From Sphaerolaimus hirsutus (taxonomy: Eukaryota > Nematoda > Chromadorea > Monhysterida > Sphaerolaimidae): DNA of 64,000 nt. The position numbers were made by a program, and so were the translations under genes. The DNA lies in NCBI GenBank assembly GCA_964036195.1, contig OZ038451.1, positions 15,380,529 through 15,444,528 on the forward strand, given 5' to 3'. Position 1 is the stretch's first letter. Each line of letters begins with the position of its first letter. This document shows, piece by piece, positions 51,037-62,100 of the stretch. Under the pieces are notes generated by a model, which was not told where the DNA came from, searched no databases, and saw only the letters and a program-made list of their open reading frames with translations.

Positions 51037-52055
51037 TAGGGTTGGGAACCCGACCCGAGTCGACCCGAACCCAATACCCGATATCAATGCTCTAACTCGC
51101 ACCCAGTAACTGAAAACACCTGCAAACATTCCCACAGTTAAATATTTCAAACACTGTGGAAGTGTTATGCAAACTCTGACAAAATATGCCCCGGGGGTTA
51201 TTTGTGGAAATACGGTACGTATTTCAGCCTATGCAAGCAATTTTCAGTTAAACAAATGATTCTGGATTCACACATTTTTCAAGTTTCATCGCTTTTACCA
51301 AAATCACCCTGAAACCGTGTTGGCGCCTTTGTGGTGCCCTTTTACTGTGGACTGCGGGCGCCAGGTGCCCAGGGTGCCAAGGCAAAGGGGAGCGAAGTGC
51401 CAATGGCGCCATGTTGCTTTGGGGCCCTAAAATGGCGCCATTCCATCACAAGTTGTGAACACAACTTCCGGTTGTGTGGTGCAGTTGTAATTTGGCCGCT
51501 GTCCTCTAATTGGATTGTTTCAATTAGTTAAGATATTATTCTATCATGTAGTGCATTATCTCATTCATGTTTGAAAAAATCACAGGTGTCTTGCTGTCAA
51601 TTAGCATAAAACCGTATAATGGTTTGGACAGTTATTCATTACCCAAGCTTCTTGAGGTAACATTGTTGACCAATCTGAATCCACCAAAAATGTTTCACTA
51701 TTTTTAGGGGCCTCAGCCACCAGCTATGCTTTATGTCACAATTCAATGGTCATGCTTTTTTCTTGAGCAAAATGATTGTTTTGGAAACACTTTTCACATG
51801 TGTATTTGCACTTAGTGATACACCGTGTGATGGATGGATACACTGCACCATGCTGTATTTTCGTTGTTCAAAGTAATACCAGATGATGTCATTACATGAT
51901 GCCCAACAATTCTATTACCTGATACCCAACATTTCAAACTGAAAACCCAACCCGATACACGCAATTTTTTTGGAACCGATACCGATTACCGATACCCAAA
52001 CAGAACTTTTTTGGACCCGATACCCAAACCCAAAAATTTTGAAATTCCCAACTGA
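51037..52055. mobile_element. hAT-like element, GATACCCAAACCC-core family (1019 bp)
   Basis: Ends TAGGGTTGGGAACCCGACC and TTCCCAACTGA; exact 8-bp duplication CCATCAAG. Inside are a GCGCC-core relic (51320-51450) and a pogo-like end (51190-51225). Confidence 0.85.
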
Positions 52056-52464
52056 CCATCAAGCCAGTGCATTCACAGATCATCATTACAAGCGGAAATA
52101 GGTGATGCCCGTGCGGATGGAAACTGGCGCCCTTCTAGCTACATCCAGTAATGGATGTCTGTAGACTATCATGTTTTTCAAATATTTCATGATATCTGAT
52201 CCGAAATAGAGTTCTAAAAAAATCGTTAAACGGTCATATTTATATAGTTTAGCTGCTCGCTCGCACTGGTTGGTGTCAAAACAAACAAAAATCTGGTTTT
52301 TCCTCGTTGGGAAGCTGCTCTATTCATTAAGCAGTGTTGTATGAGTTCGCATGCAGTCATTGAATGAGTTAACACGTACAGGTATTTACAAGTGCTATGC
52401 TGAGCAAAGAAATCAACAATACTGTATGGGCATATTGTCAAAATTGTTTTGTTTGAGTACACTA

Positions 52465-52735
52465 TTTCCTCGAAATACCCCCATGGGGGTTATTATTTCG
52501 CGATAAAATTTTGAGGGGGGTTATTTAGAGGGGTTGAGCTATTTTATACCTACATCTAGCGATTTTCTTCCCTTTTCCCTTTCTATAGCTTGAAAAAGCC
52601 TATATTTCGAACCCCCGCAGCCCCCTACACTCAAAAAAGTAATCTACATATCCCCTTTCAGCTATCTCTCCCTACAGAGGAACGATTTGCTATCAAAGCA
52701 ACCATCGGAGGGTCAAAATCTAGTCCACGCCTGAT
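52465..52735. mobile_element. Fragments of pogo-like and GATAGATAGC families
   Basis: 52465-52530 begins TATTTCCTCGAAATACCCCC. 52540-52735 carries GCTTGAAAAAGCCTATAT and GGAACGATTTGCTATC, as in the hAT-like GATA family. 52056-52464 shows nothing recognisable. Confidence 0.6.
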
Positions 52736-53036
52736 GCCAATATTCCCCAAATTACAGCTCTAGCTATTTTCAGCTCATTGCAGAAGATAAGGTGTCAGTT
52801 TCAAATTTGTAAACTGCCTGCCGGACTTGTTGCGAACGCAGTTTAGTATGCGGAAAAAATCGCCGCAATATTGATGTTTACGCGTATATTTATAGGTGTT
52901 CGGTTGACTTGCCCACTCAAAATCATGACTTCGGGCACTTCATTAGCATCGGTTCGTCATGTGATACGCAGTAAAATATGTAATTGGCAACTTGTATCAA
53001 GTGAACTGGATATCACCACTATTAAGCGGGAATTAG

Positions 53037-53547
53037 AGCTCAGCGTCGATTCGACGTGAAATGATGACGTGAAATGTTTTCGTGAAATTAATTACACGAG
53101 TGTGGATCATGCTACGGGTCTACAATTTTCTGTGGGTAATATATGAATCAATACCTTAATCGTGTCCAATACTGAGTGTTATCAGCCACAACTAGAGCGA
53201 ATTGAAAAATTCAATTTTTATCATTCCACGTCATCATCATTTCACGTCACAGTGTCAGGGAACAACTCGACATTTCACGTCAGACTATTGCTTGCAATAG
53301 TCTGACGTGAAATGTCAAGTTGTTCCCTGACGTAAAATGATGACGTGGAATGATAAAAATTGAATTTTTCAATTCGCTCTAGTTGTGGCTGATAACACTC
53401 AGTATTGGACACGATTAAGGTATTGATTCATATATTATCCTTAGAAAATTGTAGACCCGTAGCATGATCCACACTCGTGTAATTTATTTCACGAAAACAT
53501 TTCACGTCATCATTTCACGTCGAATCGACGCTGAGCTCTAATTCCGG
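53037..53547. mobile_element. Foldback MITE (511 bp)
   Basis: Near-perfect palindrome with ends GAATTAGAGCTCAGCGTCGA and complement; central point near 53290 (CTATTGCTTGCAATAG). Same family as 39308-39684. Confidence 0.85.
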
Positions 53548-53837
53548 CCTTATAAGGAAATTAAGTGAATGTGGCCGCGCGGCAGTTCGTTTCCCGCACA
53601 TTCCCATCGCGGTCAACATATTGCAGGTTCAAATATAATATAAAATACCTACATATTAGCAATATTTACCTTTATTTCATTTGTAATAAAAAATTGCTGA
53701 AATTCCGATCATGCGATACTTTTGAATAACACCCGATAATAAAATACTTCATGAAAACTTGTTATGGTACTTTTTCACATGCTTGTACAGATTTAGTTGT
53801 GTCCATTAATTGCACTGTTTACAAAAGTAAATATCGT

Positions 53838-54697
53838 ATATACCGTAAATCCTCGAATAAGTCCCCAGGGGAGTTATTTTTTCCTCAGATTTTTTTGAGG
53901 GGGGACTTATTCGAGGGGAAGAGTTATTCGAGAGGGGGGGGGGGAGTTGTTTTTTCGTCGGAATATTGCGTAAAAAGCATGAACAATATATCATCTGAAT
54001 GGGGTTGAGTAGGTTGCATAAACGTGTAAGCCAGAATTGAAATCCCTTACTTCATGGAATGAAATCAATGATAGTGTGCATCAACTGCAAAAAGTGTATA
54101 CTTTTAATGAACATACCTATACATACATACGTTTTTTTATACGTGGACTTTTTCCAACACATAAAAGAGGGGGGAGTTATTCTGGGGGGGGGAGTTATTT
54201 TTTCCTCAGTCAGTTTACAGGGGGAGTTATTCGAGGGGGGGGGGCTTATTCGAGGATTTACGGTACTCGAATAATCCCCCCAAGGAATTATTTTTTCGTC
54301 AAACTTTTTTGAGGGGGGGGGGGTATTCGAACGAGGAATTATTTAAGGGGGGATTATAATTTCGTCAAAATGTTTGAGCATTTTTCTATGAACTGATTAA
54401 CGCTTTATGAAATACGCTTTATTTACTATTTTATTTACTATTAACATGTCATTTTTGTTCAAATTGGATGCAAGAACTTTAACGCCTAAGGGGGGGGGGA
54501 ATTATCTTATCACACATCCTTTTCCTCACTCGTTTAAGAGGGGGGAATTATTTTTTCCCCACGCACCTAAGAGGGAATTATTTTTTCTTCACTCATTTAA
54601 AGGGGGGGATTTATTTTTTCCTCACTCGTCTAAAAGGGGGAAATAATTCAAGGGGGGAATTACTCAATGCGGGGAATTATTCGAGTATATACGGTAG
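53838..54697. mobile_element. Two adjoining pogo-like MITEs
   Basis: First copy 53838-54263 (TACCGTAAATCCTCGAATAA to TTATTCGAGGATTTACGGTA). The second starts immediately at 54264 (CTCGAATAATCCCC) and ends near 54697 (TTCGAGTATATACGGTA). Both hold GGGGGGAGTTATT repeats and long G runs. Confidence 0.75.
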
Positions 54698-54939
54698 AAA
54701 ATTAAGTAGTTAACACAGTGAAACCCACAATACAGTGTATCCATGCTTGAAATTGAATCAGTTCATCTAATGGGACCACGTGCTTAACGCACAGCTTTTA
54801 ATGATGTGCGTCAAGCTTGAAACAAACTATCCTCTCAGAATGATGTCAATATGTATACCTATCTCAAATGCCATGACCCAAAGGAACACATTTAAGCCAG
54901 TTGATCGTAAACTGGTGGCACATATAAATGAGAAACCAG

Positions 54940-56100
54940 GTACCTCGTTTTTCACAACAACCTCACAGGGAAACGTGCAGCCCAATATGGCTGCCATTTT
55001 TTCTGGGGGTGCCCACAACATTTGTCTACATATATGCCAAGTGGCACCCCATGGCACCCCCCTGTTCTTCTGCTACAGATTGATGAAGTTTTTTTGCCAA
55101 TTTTTTCCCGGAAAATATAAATGAGAATTTTCAAAAAATATAGCTGCGGTAAAGTGTGCAGCAATTTTTTGGTGTGCTGACAACACAAGGGATGATTACA
55201 CTTGTGTTGGTGCTTTTTCAAAAAAATAAAAATTCCTTGTGGCTTGCCAAAAGCCATATTTTGACCGGCTGGTCATTTGTGGGTATATTTTGACCCCCAT
55301 TCCACTACCCCCAATTAAAAATGGCCCCAATAAGCCATCTCAACAACTATTTTGAACTTTGTCCTAATCCAAATTGTGATTGTAATTGGAAAACCATGAT
55401 TTTCAACTTTCTGGACATGACATAGTTTTTTGTCTGGCCCATTAAAACTAGATACATAGCACCTTGCCCATTGGCCCCAATAGATTTTTTACAGATAATT
55501 AGTGCCCACATTGAATGGGCACAATTATTTTGTGATTTGTGCTGTGACATTGCAGGCGTCGGACACGCTGTCACGCAAGTGCCCTCTTTACACAGGGCCA
55601 TTTTTATCATTTGCTATAAAAAATATTTGAGTGCAAAAACGGGGCCCAGGAGCAGCCATATGTTGCCCCTGACACTGAACAAGCCAATTCTGGCCCCCAT
55701 GTGCTCCATGAATAGCTTGGGATAGTGGATTGTCCACTTTCTAAAACCTATGTTTTTCTCAAAAAAAATGTTTCAGTTTGATCAACAACGCCATCATTGT
55801 GTGGGGGTTCTGTGTACTCTGAGGGGGTAAAAAAGTTGTACATACTTTGAATCTACCAATGTTAAAAAAACTTTTTGGTCTCAAATGTCCAGAAAAAAAT
55901 TATTGAAAATTTAAATTTCATTGGGAACAAAAATTTGTATGGAATTCTCATTTATATTTTCCAGAAAAAATGTGAAAATTTTTTTTTCCTGCACCATAGG
56001 TGGCCTGAGGGAGGTGCCCCCTAGGGTATATATACTAAATACTTGGGGGCACCCTCACACAAGATGAAAGCCTAACAGCTTGCATGTGGGAGTTGTAAAA
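54940..56100. mobile_element. Element with ATAAATGAGAATTTTC inverted ends, relative of 10140-11160
   Basis: Inverted TTCCCGGAAAATATAAATGAG (from about 55105) and CTCATTTATATTTTCCAG (about 55950). A GGGGCACCCTCACACAAGAT tail is shared with 11070-11100. No transposase recognised; short frames are not conserved between the copies. Confidence 0.6.
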
Positions 56101-56524
56101 TACAATTAAGTGATTTTCTCATTTATATTTTCCACCAGTTTACTATAAAACTGACTCATAATTACATACAGACACCTCTAAATATTTACATACCTTGTTT
56201 GTAACAAAAACGCTGCCACCTACCATACCGTAATGTACAGTGCATTTATGTCAAACGAACAATATTTATGATAGCAAGCAATTATTTCATAGCACTTTTG
56301 ACAGACAGCGCATAAGTCTTGTAGACAGTGCTTATCATTTGAAATCACATCGCATCTTATCACATTTTCTATTAAATGTGACAAACAAAACACACATAGT
56401 CACGTTTTAAAACTGCTAGCCAAGTTAAAAAGTAATTAAAACGCCATTTCATAAATATCAACAGAACAATACACACTGCACAGCATCTAACTACTATCAA
56501 CAACATTGTCCTACCCAATCAAAA

Positions 56525-58029
56525 ATGCTGCTCCAAAAATCACCGGCATTCATACTGACATTCAGTCTAACTTTTCTAGTTGGCATCGAAATTGGCCAGG
56601 TGACAATCCCAGACCCTGTAAAAAGCCCTTTTAAATGTCAAATGTCATGCAAAGTGTCAAAAGTCATGGAAAATGCCCTGCAAAATGGCAACCTGGTTGC
56701 CATTTTGCAGGGCATTTTCTATGACTTTTGAAACTTTGCATGACATTTTACATTTTACAGGGCTTTTTACAGGGTCTGAGAGTGCCCCCAGGCACTGAAT
56801 CCCAACAGACATGCGCATCAAACTGGAAACAGGGCACGCAGGTCATTAGGTCAAAATGAACCTGCAGATTTCTGTGCGCTGAGGCCGTTCAACACGACTG
56901 CAGAGCTGGTGGATGATGATGGCTACTTGTGCCGCGGGCCTATCACAGTGATGGCTTGTTTCGGATATTGTACTACCAGTGAGGTGTGTGCTGTGATTTG
57001 GCTATTCTGTTCACTCCAATGAACAAAAATAAATACAGGTGCCAATCCCAGACAATTTAAAGTGTCAAGTGTCATATGAATGTCACGCGTAGTGTCAATT
57101 CATGTGACAAATGTAAAACAAAGTGTCAATTGTCACGCTAAGTTCAGTAATAAAATCTGTTGTTGTTGTTTTGTTTTGATTGACATTTTATATGACATTC
57201 AACACTTTACTTTATACTTTAGAGGGTTTGGAACTGCCCCCAGGGGGTAGTTCAGCACCCTATAAACTGTAAAGTAAAGTCATGCAAACCGGCACGCACC
57301 CCCCAACCCTACCCCCCACCCCCCGCAGCACGGCACGGACACGTTCCCGGGGATCAGCGGCGACTACGACCAGTGCATGATCACCAGCACGCGCACCAAG
57401 CACATCAAGCTGAGCCACTGCGACCCCGAAGCGGCCGACTACATCAGGCACGTGGCTGTAGACGAGGCCGCTAGTTGCGCGTGCAAAAAGTGAGCTGGTG
57501 TTTTGGTGTGAGCCTGGCAAAGGTGGCCTGCAGGCGGACCGATTAGTGGTGTGAAAAGCGTCAGTACCTTGGCGCCACTGTCTGACCCACAGCGCCAGAG
57601 TGAAATAGCGCCAGGTGCCAGCACCTTAATGGCGCTTTTTACTTTGGCACTGGCGCCCGGTGCCAGTAAAGTACTGTACCGTACCGGTACTGTAAAAGTA
57701 ACGCTACAGCGAATTCTCTGCAACGAATTAACTGTGCAACAACGTTCCGTAGATAACGCTAATATCTTATACTGTCGGATCCTTTTTCCCCTACCACCAT
57801 TTTGAGGACGCGGTAATTCCACGGAAATCATTTCAAAACAAGTTTCAACATTTAGATGGAACATACCTACCTAACTGTGACTCGACCGCACAGGTGCGAC
57901 CCCCTGACAGCCAAATGCGTCTCGAAACGCCCCTCCCCATCAGAGGGGTCATTCGCACCAACAAGGCGACAACACGGCCACACTGCAAAGAGACGTCTGG
58001 CGCGCTTGAGGCAAATGTTTCGAAAGTGA
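56525..58029 (+). CDS. GPA2: Cystine-knot glycoprotein hormone, alpha-2-like (GPA2), 4 exons, 187 aa
   Basis: Exons: 56525-56599, 56792-56983, 57329-57489, 57894-58029; phases 0, 0 and 2 all join. Residues 1-25 form a hydrophobic signal peptide (MLLQKSPAFILTF...). An RARR site follows at about 39-42. The knot begins with C53 then LRPFNTT (sequon at N59). C72 and C81 are spaced as in vertebrate GPA2, C81-C85 form the CxGxC motif (CFGYC), then come C105 and C120 fifteen residues apart, and a terminal CACKKC (139-144). These features match the thyrostimulin alpha subunit. Two oddities: the usual adjacent Cys pair at 105-106 has a single Cys, and a basic tail of about 40 residues with C151 extends past the normal end. 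Intron 1 is exactly an introner-type element. Bursicon or another cystine-knot ligand is the alternative. Confidence 0.75.
56600..56791 (+). mobile_element. Introner-type element forming intron 1 of the hormone gene
   Basis: The 192-bp intron is a near-perfect palindrome. Left arm: GTGACAATCCCAGACCCTGT. Right arm: ACAGGGTCTGAGAGTGCCCC followed by CAG. Centre: GCAACCTGGTTGC. The donor (CAG|GTGACA) is in one terminal repeat and the acceptor (GTGCCCCCAG|GCA) in the other, and removing exactly this segment keeps the frame (phase 0). Confidence 0.85.
57039..57243 (+). mobile_element. Introner-type element inside intron 2 of the hormone gene
   Basis: Begins ACAG|GTGCCAATCCCAGAC and ends GGAACTGCCCCCAG|G; arms are rich in AGTGTCAAGTGTCAT and its complement. 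Sense orientation, but enclosed in a larger intron (56984-57328), so it could be spliced as an intron within an intron. Confidence 0.8.
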
Positions 58030-58223
58030 GACTTATGTCCTAATTATGTTAAATATAAAGTTACATTCCATCAATACATATCAAGGAGGGCCCACTGGGA
58101 GATGGGAGATTATTGTGTACAGATGTATCATAAATAATTATATGGAGTGTTAGAAATCGATTAAGCTGCAGCACATATGAAGCAGAAGTGGGTAAAGTTG
58201 TGTAGACATACGGCAATAACAAC

Positions 58224-58229
58224 AATAAA
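58224..58229 (+). promoter_or_regulatory. Candidate polyadenylation signal of the hormone gene
   Basis: AATAAA about 195 bases after the stop codon at 58027-58029. The motif is common in AT-rich DNA, so this is tentative. Confidence 0.4.
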
Positions 58230-59103
58230 ATGAAGTGAACGTATGGTGTGCCAATTTTTTTTCGTAAATCTGTTTTCGTATTATGTTTGCGAAGCGCTAA
58301 ACATTGAAAACTGACCGGGTCGCATACTTTGCGCTGAATATTGCAATATTTTGATGAAAAATGTCAAATGAAATAAAAAATTACATTGCAATTGGCCGGT
58401 AACATTAAGAAAAGGAGACTGGGGTATTCGTCTATGGATTTTTCGCCCAGATTACATCAAAATTTACATATCAGTATTATAACAGATTTTCTCTCGCTTC
58501 GATTCGCTATTGATCTCCCACTTTTTGTGGTTAAAAGATTATACTATAGAAGTGATGGAAGCGCGTCAGGTAAAATGGCGTTAAGCGCGCCAAAAAATGA
58601 CATAACATAAATGGCGCAGTAAATAAAACCAAAATGGCGCCAAGTGTTCTGGCACCATTTTGAAACGGCGCCGGACCAGGAAACAGGGCTACCTTCAAAA
58701 AATGATGAAGCGCCATCGCTACTCTATAGGTAGTTAAACGTGTTATGTAAATTTATGTATTTATTGTGATGATTTGTAGGCCATCGAAGACTTGTCTTTC
58801 AAGTCATGTCTTGTCTTCTTGTATAGAAACAATCATGAGACATTTTAGAATGTAATAATACATATTTTTAGTTTACATGTACGCGAACTTTCATATTTTT
58901 CTGCGGTAAAACTCTTAACTTATTTTATTTAAAAAGTTTGCACCAATTATACAATAAATGAAAATTGAGCGTTTGTCAAAGTGAACATGGACTGGCCGTC
59001 TTTCAAAATAAAACAGAAAACACACACATTCATTATGTATGTAGGTATATAAATTCTCCTATTCAAGTCCTACCAGCAATATTTGGCAAAAAGGCAACTG
59101 GAA
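58230..59103. other. Spacer between the hormone gene and the TACO1 3' end
   Basis: Contains a degraded GCGCC-core MITE (about 58547-58723); otherwise nothing recognised. Confidence 0.5.
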
Positions 59104-62100
59104 TCATTCAGATGGCCAGTCAATATTGTCAAAAACTCTGTCAATTTCATCAAGCCTCTCGAGTAGTTCATAGAACTTTGACACAACTTGCAATTCGGGA
59201 TCAGATAATGATATCGGATACAGCGGCCTGCGCACAAAATCCATAAATGTGGAAAGTGGGATGTTGTTAGGGTTCAAACGGGATCCCGATCCCGAATCCC
59301 AAGAAATTTCTGGATTTTGTGGTTCCGATCCCGATCCCGAAACCTCAATCTTAATCCCGATCCCAATACCGAAGTTTGAAAAAGCCAATCCCGATCCCGA
59401 AACTTTGAAAAACCCAATCCCGATCCTGAAAAAAATACCCCAATCCCGATCTCGGAAAAATTCACAGGTACAATAGGTGCCAGAAATGGCACTTTTAAAG
59501 GACCATTTTGTATGCAGTTTGCGAAAATTTTGCGTGCAAGCGCGCATGTCTCCACCTCCCTCTATATCTCTATTGCCTGGGCATGGACACCACTACAAAT
59601 GAAGGGTGTGCTTCTAAAAGTACCGATCTACAAAAAATCGACTTTGAGATAATCGCAATTGAAAGTTTGGAGTATGCAATACCCATACATGGGTATTGGG
59701 TATGGGTATTTCGGCCATATTGTTGGGTATCCACATGCATGGGTACATGTTTATACACATAACACTAGCTAGGTATATAACATTTAGTGAATCGTATGTT
59801 TTGTAGTACAGTACCTTTTTAAGGAACAAATTGGTAATAGCATGTAGATCGGTACATTTTAAAGCACAAAATCAGATAGATGTAGATCGGTACTTTTACC
59901 CATAGTAAAAAAGCACAAATTTAGTTTTTGCTGCTGGTGATGCCGAGCTGACATCGGTACTTTTAGAAGCACAAAAAATAAAGTGCAGATCGGTACATTT
60001 AGAAGTACAATTTTTAAAAATGTGTGTAGATCGGTACGTACTTTTAAAAATACAAAAGCTGAAAAGGCTTGTAGATCGGTACTTTTAAAATTTCAAAAAC
60101 TGTATTTTGCGATTTTTTTGCTTTTTTCCGACTCCCCATATCTCAAAATTGAATTTTGCACCCCCCCACATATTATATATTTTTTGAAGCGCATTTTTAT
60201 GGGAAAAATGGTCCTAACTCAAATTTGAAAAATTTGTAGATCGGTACCTTTAGAAGCACACCCTTCAAATGGACTCACTACAGTGTCCATTACGATAGTT
60301 TAAGGTTTATACACATGCATATATTTATAATAGACAGTGCTGTGAATGACAATGTCAGGCAGCCCATTGCGCAGTACATAAATGAATCTATAGCATTGTT
60401 TTGGATGCCAATTTTATCCAACATTTCTGGCATCCATTGTTTTTGGTGTTTTGGGACATTTTGTGAAATGTCAGGAAACCCCCCCCCTAAAAACCAAATT
60501 TTTGGGCCTAAATCCCAATCCCGAAAAACGCCAATCACGATCGTGAAAGGTCAATCCCGATCCGAATCCTGAAATCTAAAAAGCCAATCCCGATCTCGAA
60601 AGGCCAATCCCGATCCCGATCCCGAAATATCGAAAAACCAATCCCGATCCCGATCCCGAAAAGTCAATCCCGTTTGAACCCTAGATGTTGTATATGAAAT
60701 AACTGGGGATAGTGGGATTGTATGAAAAGTCATTCTACAAAAGCATGTGAATAACAAGTAAATGTGGGAAAATTACATTATTATCCGCAAAGCTATTAAG
60801 AATTTGACACTCGGTGACATGCATTGACAATTAGAATTCAATGACACACTTCGCAAACTGCAAAAAGTCAAAAGTGAAGCGTTCGAGATAGGGATGGCCA
60901 GCGCTTTTTTTCAAGCGCTTTTTTTAAACGCCGCTTTTTTAGTACTTATGTACTAGGTATTTTGCTATTTTTTGTGCGCAAGCGCGAAATTTCACATGTA
61001 AATTACCACTGGTGGCTGTTTTCATTGGTTTTGTGGCATTTTTAGTCTCATTGCTTCTATTCCTGCATGCTATCATGTAATCAGGGACGTAGCCAGGATT
61101 TTTGAGCGGGGGGGGGGCGGATTGTATACGGAGCCCGGCGAACGGGGGGGGCGGCGCCCCCCCCCTAAAATTTTACCCCTGTTGTAGGGGAATGGCGCAT
61201 GGCGCTGGCGCCATTCGTAGGCGCCACGCCACGGCGCCACTGGCGTTGGCATTGGCGCCAAAACAGCAGTATACGTCTGTATTTTACAGGCATATACAGC
61301 GACATGGACCGAAATTGAGTCCATTTTCACTGGCTTTTAGGCCGCGGAGACTGGTCAGCCAAAAAAATATGTTGTGAAGGGAGAATGCGCGCTTGCGCGC
61401 AAAAATTTTTCAAACTGTCGACAAAATCGTCGTCTGAAAGTGCCATTTCTGGCACATTTTTTTGGTCCGGCCCGGGAAGGGGGGGCGGCCGCCCCCCCCG
61501 CCCCCCCCCTGTCTACGTCCTTGCATGTAATAAAAAGTTATGATATGTTAGTGTAGTATAGAATATTCAACCAATGTGCTCCCACATAATTTTACAGTGG
61601 GAAACATTAGTCTCAATGTATTAGCCTTCTCTTATAACCTTATTTATAAGCACTATTTCATGCCTAACTTCACTTGAAGTCACGAAACATTCACAAACAG
61701 CGATATACATAATGAGTCAACATAAAAAGTATTTTTTGGCAGAAATGACTACTTATCATGTCATCCCATGACTACACAGCCATTCTATGGCTATATATCA
61801 TCACAAGTACTGCCACTTGTCTGATATACCTGTATAAATTGATACAGAACCATATTTGGGAGCTTTTTAGGGAACGTCACGACAAACTTGAAAAAAAGCG
61901 GGGCAGTTAAAAAACACGCTTTTTCCATCCCTAGTTCGAAAGCTCCGAGAAAGAAAAGAACAAACTAACCTAAAAATGACTTGGGCATCTAGCACGTTTT
62001 GTCCGTGTTTAATGAGCGCCTTCTGCAATTGAACCAAATCTCTCGCTTCACTGATGAACTGCAAAAAAGTTTCGAAAGTTTTATTTTGCATTATAAAAAT

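Noticed and set aside
56862-56983. Alternative start of hormone exon 2 after CCTGCAG
   Set aside because: It would be out of phase with the signal-peptide exon (donor phase 0), whereas the acceptor at 56790-56791 is in phase and coincides with the element end.
57439-57864. 141-codon minus-strand frame in the hormone gene
   Set aside because: It is antisense to exon 3 and a GCGCC-core MITE relic, with no recognisable domain.
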